Origin: Treponema sp.
GTDB lineage: Bacteria > Spirochaetota > Spirochaetia > Treponematales > Breznakiellaceae
NCBI GenBank assembly: GCA_031288575.1
Contig: JAITRD010000294.1
Span: forward strand, 1 to 6,572
DNA length: 6,572 bases
Direction of reading: 5' to 3'
The stretch's first letter is position 1. Every line of letters starts with the position of its first letter. Position numbers and translations under genes: made by a program. A model generated the notes under the pieces. That model saw nothing but the letters and a program-made list of their open reading frames with translations. It had not been told where the DNA came from and did no database searches. Below, piece by piece: positions 1-4,925 of the stretch.

Positions 1-92
1 CGGATCGGCTTGGGGGAAAATTTTGGCTTCCCGGCAAAAATAAATGACCTGCGCTGATCCTTGAATTTCCCACTTTACATTGTTTTTGGTCT

Positions 93-121
93 TTGATATT
101 ATTCCTTACTCTATCGATAAT
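93..121 (+). promoter_or_regulatory. sigma70-type promoter for rpmB
   Basis: A -35-like TTGATA (93-98) and a -10-like GATAAT (116-121) are separated by exactly 17 bases, and each matches the consensus at five of six positions. Transcription would begin near 128, giving a short leader of about 32 bases before the rpmB start codon. The upstream DNA (about 61-92) is T-rich. This is the best promoter match on the + strand of the window. It is a pattern match only. Confidence 0.6.
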
Positions 122-159
122 TATCCTCCTGAAGGAATGAGAGATAAGGAAGGTTGTTT

Positions 160-405
160 ATGTCACGGATCTGCGATATCTGCGGGAAACACACTGTTAC
201 CGGAAATTCGGTAAGCCATGCTAAAAACCGTACCCGCCGTACCTGGAAGCCGAACCTGGTGAAGGTTAAAACCGAAATAGGCGGCTCCACGATTACCCTT
301 AAAATCTGTACCCGGTGCTTGAAAAGCGATTTTATAACCAAAAAAGTTAGGGGAGTCCGGTCTGCAAGGGTGGAAAACCCCCAAGGGCCCGCGGAGAAGC
401 AATAG
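160..405 (+). CDS. rpmB: 50S ribosomal protein L28
   Basis: This is an 81-residue bacterial L28, a component of the large ribosomal subunit. The N-terminus MSRICDICGK, a basic central segment (NRTRRTWKPNLVKVK) and a second Cys pair are typical of the family. Cys5/Cys8 and Cys50/Cys53 form two CxxC knuckles, so this is the zinc-binding (C+) form. I place the start at ATG 160 because AAGGAAGG (146-153) lies six bases upstream; an in-frame TTG at 154 abuts that site and would be too close. The family core ends around the KKV at residues 61-63, so residues 64-81 form an unusual basic and Pro-containing tail. It is preceded by a good promoter and appears to be a short transcription unit. Identification is firm; the exact C-terminal boundary of the conserved fold is my estimate. 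Confidence 0.95.
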   Translation: MSRICDICGKHTVTGNSVSHAKNRTRRTWKPNLVKVKTEIGGSTITLKICTRCLKSDFITKKVRGVRSARVENPQGPAEKQ

Positions 406-430
406 GTTTTTCTGGAAATTTCAGCGGGAG

Positions 431-464
431 AGCATATTTCTTCCGCATTGCGGGTCAAGTTTAG
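431..464 (+). repeat. degenerate right end of the MITE-like element
   Basis: TTGCGGGTCAAGTTTAG at 448-464 matches the right terminal repeat of the two full elements (TTGTGGGTCAAGTTTAG) at 16 of 17 bases, in the same orientation. The bases before it (AGCAT, a T-rich run, then GCATT at 432-449) also resemble the elements' AGCAT...GGCATT segment, as if about 30 bases between that segment and the terminus had been deleted. No matching left end is visible, because upstream lies the intact rpmB. I read this as a decayed, truncated copy. The terminal match is directly visible; the upstream alignment is tentative. Confidence 0.5.
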
Positions 465-488
465 CTCCCAAGGGGCCTTGTTATTCCC

Positions 489-510
489 TAAGCCGGGGGC
501 TTACTCTTTT
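489..510 (+). terminator. weak terminator-like hairpin after rpmB
   Basis: TAAGCC (489-494) pairs with GGCTTA (498-503) around a GGG loop, followed by the pyrimidine run CTCTTTT (504-510). The stem is only six pairs and the U tract is interrupted by C, so termination would be partial. It ends four bases before the ATG of the next gene, so it could instead affect translation of that gene. Confidence 0.35.
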
Positions 511-514
511 AGCT

Positions 515-1081
515 ATGGCTGACCCCGAATTGATACAAGTAATGGATTATATTCTCAACCGCTGTGATGAAAAAAACATTGAGGCGGTGGCCGCCGCCGT
601 GGTAAGGCGGCGGCGGGATCTGGCTTTATTCGGCGGAATGAAAAATCTGCCGGATCCCCAAAAATGGGCCAGGAACCTTTCCGCCCAAATCGGCAAAGAA
701 GCCGGCATGGAAACCCTTACTGAGCTTATCCAGGATATGGCGGTGCGGATTGTCCGGCAGGAAGCGCCGGAACTGACCGAAAAACAGGCGGAGGAATTGA
801 CCCGTTCTTGGATCCCGGGTAACAATGTTTCCGGGGATGGGGAAAAGGAACTGCCGCCGGATCTTCTGAAATCCATGATCGATCAGTTTGTTTCCTACTC
901 AACCGGGCGCATGAGCGACGGAGAAGATCAAAGGCTCCGTTCCGACTTGGGCTCCTGGCCTGACCGCTACTGGAAGGCCTTTCCCCGGGTTGTTCAGCTT
1001 ATCATCCGGGATTTTCTCAAGGGGGAGATTCTGCCGGAAAAATTCCGTTCCGAGATTGACATTGCCCTTAAAATAAGGTGA
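515..1081 (+). CDS. hypothetical protein, 188 aa, soluble
   Basis: I do not recognise this protein. The reading frame is uninterrupted with good codon-like composition, so I believe it is real. There is no signal peptide or membrane segment. It is rich in charged residues and probably mostly helical, with an RRRR run at residues 31-34, an acidic linker around 104-116 (GDGEKELPPD) that may separate two helical halves, and a Trp/Arg-rich stretch near 148-158. One Cys (residue 17) is present. A cytoplasmic role is inferred. No Shine-Dalgarno is visible before ATG 515, which directly follows a small hairpin; an in-frame ATG at 542 also lacks a clear ribosome site, so the start is uncertain. It lies 109 bases after rpmB on the same strand and is followed by a terminator-like hairpin, so it may be a single gene or partly co-transcribed with rpmB. 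Confidence 0.75.
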   Translation: MADPELIQVMDYILNRCDEKNIEAVAAAVVRRRRDLALFGGMKNLPDPQKWARNLSAQIGKEAGMETLTELIQDMAVRIVRQEAPELTEKQAEELTRSWIPGNNVSGDGEKELPPDLLKSMIDQFVSYSTGRMSDGEDQRLRSDLGSWPDRYWKAFPRVVQLIIRDFLKGEILPEKFRSEIDIALKIR

Positions 1082-1083
1082 CC

Positions 1084-1133
1084 GCCTTATCCCTCCGGCT
1101 TCCCGGGGGAGGGAGGCTCAAAGTATTATTTTT
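1084..1133 (+). terminator. probable rho-independent terminator after the 188-aa gene
   Basis: GCCT (1084-1087) pairs with AGGC (1114-1117), and CCCTCC (1091-1096) pairs with GGAGGG (1108-1113), giving a ten-pair GC-rich stem with a three-base bulge on the left arm and an eleven-base loop. A T-rich run (TATTATTTTT) follows from 1124. The gap between stem and T run is longer than ideal, so the call is moderate. The hairpin begins three bases after the stop codon. Confidence 0.45.
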
Positions 1134-1175
1134 CTGAACTGCCTGATGAAATTTTATCAGATAAGGACGTTAACG

Positions 1176-1514
1176 ATGAAAAAAGTGCTGTTCACTGTTT
1201 TTTTTGCGGGTGTTTTTATTGTTTCCCTAGTGGCCCAGGAACATCCAACCATCCGTATCGTGAATAATACCGGCTATGTCGGGTATTATTTGTATGTCAG
1301 TTTGACCACTATCAATGAATGGGAGGAGGACCTTCTGGAAGACGATGTCCTGCCTGACGGGGAGGCGGTTGCCGTGAAGTTGGCCTATTCCCTGAGTGAG
1401 GCAAACCGTTATGACATCCAGCTTGAAGATGAGGATGGAGATACCTATACCAAGTGGGATGTCTTGATTACCCCCAATGCCCTGATTGAATTTACCATGG
1501 ATGATTTAGATTAA
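1176..1514 (+). CDS. small exported protein with Asp-rich loop
   Basis: A 112-residue protein with an N-terminal signal peptide: Lys2-Lys3, a hydrophobic core through residue 19, and a likely cleavage after Ala20 (LVA|QE). The start is ATG 1176, with AAGGA (1163-1167) eight bases upstream; an in-frame ATG at 1146 lacks a ribosome site and would add ten residues before the signal peptide. The mature part of about 92 residues looks like a small beta-rich domain: alternating hydrophobic strands around NNTGY (30-34), an acidic stretch WEEDLLEDD (49-57), and DEDGD (85-89) followed by TYTKWDV. The DxDGD run resembles calcium-binding loops, but this is only a motif resemblance. From memory, treponemes encode several proteins with this NNTGY...DGDTYTK pattern; I know no established function. 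There is no lipobox, so it is probably periplasmic or secreted. It converges with potD. Confidence 0.8.
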   Translation: MKKVLFTVFFAGVFIVSLVAQEHPTIRIVNNTGYVGYYLYVSLTTINEWEEDLLEDDVLPDGEAVAVKLAYSLSEANRYDIQLEDEDGDTYTKWDVLITPNALIEFTMDDLD

Positions 1515-1580
1515 GCTGCGAACACGCCGGCTTCAAACTTGCTCCCGGCTCCGGTAATCCGCCGCTTTTTTAATCCCCGG

Positions 1581-1589
1581 GGGCTTGCC
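1581..1589. repeat. left target-site duplication of copy 1
   Basis: GGGCTTGCC at 1581-1589 is repeated as GGGCTTGCC at 1822-1830, directly bordering the element. If the element ends ...GTTTAG as in copy 2, the G run on the right has lost one base or shares one G with the duplication. Confidence 0.6.
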
Positions 1590-1822
1590 CTAAACTTGAC
1601 CCACAATTCAGGCGGTAAATTTATTATCCGAGTACCGTTATCCTCCTTTCAGGCTAAAGTTGCCCCCACTTTTTCTGAGTAGGCCCGCGGGGAGGGGGGA
1701 AAGGACGGGGAAAACTCCGCCGGAGCGTATTGAAGATAGCGGAGGCGGGCTCTACAAGCATTTCCCCCGGCATTTTCCCCTCCCCGGCGGGAATTACACA
1801 GAATTTTGTGGGTCAAGTTTAG
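1590..1822 (+). mobile_element. MITE-like inverted-repeat element, copy 1 (233 bp)
   Basis: The element starts CTAAACTTGACCCACAA and ends with its exact inverse complement TTGTGGGTCAAGTTTAG, a perfect 17-bp terminal inverted repeat. It is colinear with copy 2 at 6319-6559, with long identical blocks at both ends and roughly 85-90% identity by eye, interrupted by a few short indels in the middle. It is too short to encode a transposase and has no convincing reading frame, so it would depend on an enzyme encoded elsewhere. Inside are a near-copy of the terminal motif (CTAAAGTTGCCCCCAC, 1654-1669) and a long purine/pyrimidine stem (1684-1701 with 1773-1791). It occupies the gap between two converging genes. 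The transposase family is not identifiable here; a 9-bp duplication fits several IS families. Confidence 0.85.
1684..1791 (+). other. long internal stem of MITE copy 1
   Basis: CCCGC (1684-1688) pairs with GCGGG (1787-1791), GGGGAGGGG (1689-1697) pairs with CCCCTCCCC (1777-1785), and GGAA (1698-1701) continues against TTTT (1773-1776) through two G.U pairs. Only G1786 is bulged. A further partial pairing extends inward. Within the loop, a segment (1719-1763) is strongly conserved between the copies. The wobble pairs work only in RNA of this strand. Confidence 0.6.
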
Positions 1823-1830
1823 GGCTTGCC
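1822..1830. repeat. right target-site duplication of copy 1
   Basis: GGGCTTGCC repeats the nine bases at 1581-1589. Its first G overlaps the last base of the element as drawn from copy 2, an ambiguity of one base in a G run. Confidence 0.6.
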
Positions 1831-1855
1831 CCGGGGTTTGCTTTTATGGGGGGCC

Positions 1856-2977
1856 TTAATCCCCTACCCGGATGGAGTTAAACCAGGCGTCGTTATACAG
1901 TTCCAGGGTTTCCCCCAGATCGTCCTTGAGTTCGGTGTTGGCTATCTCCTCCGCAGTATAATAGGGTTTTTCCTTTTTAAGTTGCCTGGCGGGGATATTG
2001 GCAGTGGCGGGGAAACCGAAGGTGTCGGTAAATTCGGCGTAGATATCCGGCCGGTGAATAAAATCGATGAATTTGTGGGCAAGGTCGATATGTTTGGCCC
2101 CCTTCAAGATACACATGCTGTCAATATAGGCGGGCCCTCCGGCCTCGGGTATAAAGAAGACCGTATCCTTCTTGAGTTGTTCGTCATCGGCGATTTCTTC
2201 GTAAACCACTTCGGCATAACCCTGAACCACCCAAAAGTCGCCGTTGGCGTATCCCTTGCCAAAGGCTTCGGCGTCGAATTTTACCAGGTTTGGTTTCCAG
2301 GAATTATTGATCAGATCCTTTGCCGCCTCAATTTCCGCGGGGTTTTTGGTATTCACCGAATAACCCAGATGAACCAGGGCATCCCCCATAACTTCCCGCA
2401 TATCATCCAGCATGGTCATTCTGCCCTTCAGATCGGTACGGCCGAAGATGGACCAGTCCCTTGGGAATTGGGGTACCCGGGCGGTATTGACGGCAACGCC
2501 CGCGGCGCCAAAATAATAGGGGACCGAATATTCCATATTGGGATCGTAGGTTGCCTTTCTCAGCACCAGGGGATCTATGTTTTTTAAGTTGGCGAGTTTG
2601 GACTTATCGATTTTTTCAAACATATTCTGATGGATCATGATGGATACATAATCGCCCGAAGGGAAAACGATATCATAACCGGAACCGCCGGCTTTGATTT
2701 TGGCGTACATATCCTCGTTAGAGGCGAACTCGTCGTATACCACGGTAACGTTGTATTCCTTCTCAAATTTTTCGATCACCGAATCCGGGGTATAATAGGT
2801 CCAATTGTAAATATACAAGGTATTGGGATCCGATTTCCCTCCGCCGAATCCGGCGGTCGGGAAAAACAGGGCGGCCGCCAGCACCGCTAAAAAGGCGGCC
2901 CCCGTCCGCAGCCCGGTTTTTTGCAGTCCCCCGCAGATCCCCCCCGGGACTGCCTTTGCAACAGGAATTTTTATCAT
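1856..2977 (-). CDS. potD: polyamine (spermidine/putrescine) ABC transporter, substrate-binding protein
   Basis: A 373-residue type-2 periplasmic binding protein of the PotD family, which captures spermidine or putrescine and delivers it to PotBC. ATG 2977 has an excellent AGGAGG (2984-2989) six bases upstream. The export signal is long: a basic N-region to about residue 26, then a hydrophobic core (28-40). No Cys follows it, so unlike the T. pallidum PotD lipoprotein (recalled) there is no lipobox. Family motifs: YIYNWTYY (55-62), SNEDMYAKIK (86-95), FPSGDYV (105-111), DDMREV (191-196), YIDSM (284-288), FGFPATAN (320-327). Aligned by eye to E. coli PotD, the Trp34, Glu171 and Asp257 equivalents remain (W59, E195, D286), while Trp229, Trp255, Tyr293 and Gln327 appear as Q252, Y284, F322 and K351. 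Family is secure; exact ligand is not. Last gene of the operon, 92 bases after potC. Confidence 0.93.
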   Translation of the reverse strand: MIKIPVAKAVPGGICGGLQKTGLRTGAAFLAVLAAALFFPTAGFGGGKSDPNTLYIYNWTYYTPDSVIEKFEKEYNVTVVYDEFASNEDMYAKIKAGGSGYDIVFPSGDYVSIMIHQNMFEKIDKSKLANLKNIDPLVLRKATYDPNMEYSVPYYFGAAGVAVNTARVPQFPRDWSIFGRTDLKGRMTMLDDMREVMGDALVHLGYSVNTKNPAEIEAAKDLINNSWKPNLVKFDAEAFGKGYANGDFWVVQGYAEVVYEEIADDEQLKKDTVFFIPEAGGPAYIDSMCILKGAKHIDLAHKFIDFIHRPDIYAEFTDTFGFPATANIPARQLKKEKPYYTAEEIANTELKDDLGETLELYNDAWFNSIRVGD

Positions 2978-2983
2978 TCTTCT

Positions 2984-2989
2984 CCTCCT
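2984..2989 (-). promoter_or_regulatory. strong Shine-Dalgarno of potD
   Basis: Read on the - strand this is AGGAGG, six bases before the potD ATG, within the longer run GAGGAGGAG. It is the best ribosome-binding site in the window and fits the need for binding protein in excess over the membrane subunits. Confidence 0.75.
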
Positions 2990-3002
2990 CGTGTTGAAAT
3001 CA

Positions 3003-3023
3003 GGGTATGTTTTTCACATCCCC
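3003..3023 (-). promoter_or_regulatory. hairpin in the potC-potD gap, proximal to potD
   Basis: On the - strand GGG.ATGT pairs with ACAT.CCC around a GAAAA loop, with one G/A mismatch. It lies 13 bases upstream of the potD Shine-Dalgarno. It may protect the potD message after cleavage or may simply be fortuitous. Confidence 0.35.
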
Positions 3024-3032
3024 GCCTAATAT

Positions 3033-3053
3033 AAAAACCCTAAGGGTTTTTTT
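3033..3053 (-). terminator. bidirectional attenuator-like hairpin between potC and potD
   Basis: AAAAACCC (3033-3040) and GGGTTTTT (3044-3051) form an eight-pair perfect inverted repeat with a three-base loop. On the - strand it reads as an A-tract/GC/U-tract hairpin ending GGGTTTTTAT, like a weak intrinsic terminator starting 16 bases after the potC stop. With only three GC pairs it would terminate partially, or serve as a 3' end block. The symmetric structure also has a T run on the + strand. Confidence 0.45.
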
Positions 3054-3069
3054 CCTGTCATGATTTTCT

Positions 3070-3939
3070 CTATTTTGCCGCGATATATTTAAGGAAATTT
3101 CTCAGCAAATAGGTAAGAAGCACCGTGCCGCAGATCATAACCACCGAAAGGGCATTGATTACCGGCGACACGCCGAAACGGATGGCCGAATAGATATAGA
3201 GGGGCAGGGTAGAAGAACCGGGGCCGGCGACAAAATAGGTAATGACAAAGTCCTCAAGGCTTATGGTGATGGCGGTGAGAAACCCCGAGACAATGCCGGG
3301 CAAACAAATAGGAACCGTAACTTTAAGCAGGGTTTGCCGCTCATTGGCCCCCAGGTCGTGGGCGGCCTCAATAATGGAAAAATCGAATTCGTCCAGCCGG
3401 GCCATAACCATGAGGAACACAAAGGGAAGGTTAAAAGTGGTATGGGCAATAAAAATAGTGAGAAGCCCCAGGCGCATACCGACCCCGGCAAAAAAGATCG
3501 AAAGGGAAACCCCGATAATGATTTCCGGAAGGATCATGGGCATGAAAGAAATGGTCTGGACATAGTTCCGCAGCTTAAAGCGGTACCAGTTAACCCCGAT
3601 AGCGCCGAAAGTCCCCAGGATGGTAGCTACCGCCGCGGAAGTGGCGGCGATGAGGATGCTGTTCCAAAAGGCCCGCCACAGATCCCGGGAATGGAGGAAA
3701 AGCTGCTCGTACCAGACCAGGGAAAATCCGGTCCAATTCATGCCCTTGGAGGCGTTAAAAGAATAGAGGATTAACACAAAAAGGGGGAGGAAAAGGAACA
3801 CGATGGTTGCCAAAAACACGGTCTGGGAAAAGGAAAACCGGGGCTTGAAAGCCCGCTTCGCGTGCCGGGCGGCTTCCCCCTGGGGAATGCCGATTCTCAG
3901 GGAGGTGATAATGTTATGCACCGGGTTTTTGGTGTTCAT
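3070..3939 (-). CDS. potC: polyamine ABC transporter, permease PotC
   Basis: A 289-residue inner-membrane permease of the binding-protein-dependent family, partner of PotB in the polyamine channel. The cytoplasmic N-terminus (about 37 residues) is followed by around six hydrophobic segments near 40-61, 93-116, 128-152, 158-180, 213-236 and 259-282. The EAA loop that docks on the ATPase is intact: EAAHDLGAN (191-199) with the conserved Pro210. The C-terminal LEDFVITYFVAGPGSSTLPLYI pattern (starts 228) is typical of PotC. I choose ATG 3939 because it overlaps the potB stop as ATGA and has AGGGGG six bases upstream. A longer in-frame start at 4059 would add a low-complexity Pro/Gly-rich leader lying inside potB and is rejected. 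Expression is probably coupled to potB. Confidence 0.93.
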   Translation of the reverse strand: MNTKNPVHNIITSLRIGIPQGEAARHAKRAFKPRFSFSQTVFLATIVFLFLPLFVLILYSFNASKGMNWTGFSLVWYEQLFLHSRDLWRAFWNSILIAATSAAVATILGTFGAIGVNWYRFKLRNYVQTISFMPMILPEIIIGVSLSIFFAGVGMRLGLLTIFIAHTTFNLPFVFLMVMARLDEFDFSIIEAAHDLGANERQTLLKVTVPICLPGIVSGFLTAITISLEDFVITYFVAGPGSSTLPLYIYSAIRFGVSPVINALSVVMICGTVLLTYLLRNFLKYIAAK

Positions 3940-4925
3940 GACCGGCCCCCTGGGGAAGAAACTTCCCGGCGGCCTGTTTCCTGGACAAGGCCCCCTTCCC
4001 GCGGACGGCGAACATCCTGAAGCCTCGACGCATCCCGCCTTTGGAGGTTCATCATCCATATAACCCCCGCGGTGGTAACAACGGTAAGAACCATGGAAAT
4101 CGCCGACGCCAGGGGCCAGTTCCGGGATTTGGTAAGCTGGTCGGCGATGATGTTTCCCAGCATATAGGAGTCCTTGCCCCCCACTAAAAGGGGCACCGCA
4201 TAGGCCCCGAAGATAGGGATAAAGGTAAAAAGCACCGCCGTATAAAGGCCGCTCCTGATATTGGGAAGGAGGACCTTGAGCATAGAGGCGGATTTGGTGG
4301 CCCCCAAATCCCGGGCGGCTTCCAAAAGGGAAAAGTCGAATTTGTCGATGGTGGAATAGAGGGGAAGGATAGCGTAGGGGAGGTACATATAAACCAGGAC
4401 CAAAATCACCACCTTTTGGTTATAAAGGAAGTGGATATAATCGTTGATGATGCCGATGCGGACTAAAAATTCGTTGAGAAAACCGTTGTTCCCCAGGATG
4501 TTCATCCAGGCGAAGACCCGGATGAGAAAATTGGTCCAAAAGGGGATGATGATGAGCAGGAGCAGCAGGGTCTGGTTCCGGCTGCGGGCCATGAAGTAGC
4601 CGCAGGGGAGGGCGATAAGGATAGTGAGTACCGTGGCGGCAATCGAGGTGAGCACCGTGCGGAGGGTAATGGTAAGGAAGCTGGGATTTCCCAAGCTGAA
4701 ATAGGCTTCCGGGGAAAATTGCCACTCCACTCCGCCGTAAAGCCCCTTTTTCAAGAAACTGTAGAGGATGATGATAAGCAGGGGTACAATAAAAAACAGG
4801 GTAAACCAGGCCGCCATGGAGCCCGAATAAAGGAGGCCGAAATTACGCTTAATGCCCGGGCTTTTGGGCGCCCGGGGCTTCCGGCTTTTTGCCCCCTGAT
4901 CCGGGGCGGGGCGGGGAGCCTTCAC
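3936..4925 (-). CDS. potB: polyamine ABC transporter, permease PotB
   Basis: A 329-residue inner-membrane permease pairing with PotC. It begins with a basic, proline-rich cytoplasmic leader (residues 1-28), then hydrophobic segments near 37-58, 88-112, 118-142, 171-192, 226-248 and 272-292. The EAA loop is EAARDLGAT (202-210) with Pro221. The IIPFWTNFLIRVFAWM motif (126-141) is characteristic of PotB. Start is GTG 4925, overlapping the potA TGA in the sequence GTGA, with GGGGGAG about ten bases upstream inside the potA end; translational coupling is likely. The last 35 or so residues after the final membrane segment form a charged, Gly/Arg-rich tail not needed for the fold and partly encoded by DNA that holds the potC ribosome site. 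The stop overlaps the potC start (ATGA). Confidence 0.93.
   Translation of the reverse strand: MKAPRPAPDQGAKSRKPRAPKSPGIKRNFGLLYSGSMAAWFTLFFIVPLLIIILYSFLKKGLYGGVEWQFSPEAYFSLGNPSFLTITLRTVLTSIAATVLTILIALPCGYFMARSRNQTLLLLLIIIPFWTNFLIRVFAWMNILGNNGFLNEFLVRIGIINDYIHFLYNQKVVILVLVYMYLPYAILPLYSTIDKFDFSLLEAARDLGATKSASMLKVLLPNIRSGLYTAVLFTFIPIFGAYAVPLLVGGKDSYMLGNIIADQLTKSRNWPLASAISMVLTVVTTAGVIWMMNLQRRDASRLQDVRRPREGGLVQETGRREVSSPGGRS

Larger units (their letters stand above)
1571..1845 (+). terminator. GC-rich terminator split by insertion of MITE copy 1
   Basis: Left of the element, ATCCCCGGGG (1573-1582) and right of it, CCCCGGGG (1829-1836) followed by TTTGCTTTT (1837-1845), would together form an eight-pair GC stem with a short GCTTG loop and a T-rich tail if the element and one copy of its target duplication were removed. 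That would be a convincing + strand terminator for the exported-protein gene ending at 1514. The element now sits in the loop. The reconstruction is inference; the two half-arms are directly visible. Confidence 0.5.

Noticed and set aside
1..57. Possible 3' end of an upstream gene (RIGLGENFGFPAKINDLR then TGA)
   Set aside because: All three forward frames are open for a short way from the window edge, so the true one cannot be chosen and no family is recognisable.
154..159. TTG start for rpmB at 154
   Set aside because: It directly abuts the AAGGAAGG ribosome site; ATG 160 has correct spacing and the usual L28 N-terminus.
1515..1570. Terminator directly after the exported-protein gene using GCCGG (1526-1530) and CCGGC (1545-1549) before TTTTTT
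   Set aside because: Only five pairs with a long loop and a wide gap to the T run; the split GC hairpin further on is the better candidate.
1660..1881. Open frame inside MITE copy 1 (PERIEDSGGGLYKHF...)
   Set aside because: The frame is disrupted relative to copy 2 by indels, it lacks a ribosome site, and conservation tracks the stem structure rather than codon positions. A few differences are synonymous in this frame, but others change residues freely.
1826..2587. Open frame of 253 codons on the + strand
   Set aside because: It lies wholly antisense to the well-supported potD gene, shows no domain or ribosome site, and is a compositional shadow.
3937..4059. Longer potC start at 4059
   Set aside because: It would add 40 low-complexity residues inside potB; the ATG at 3939 has a ribosome site and the ATGA overlap.
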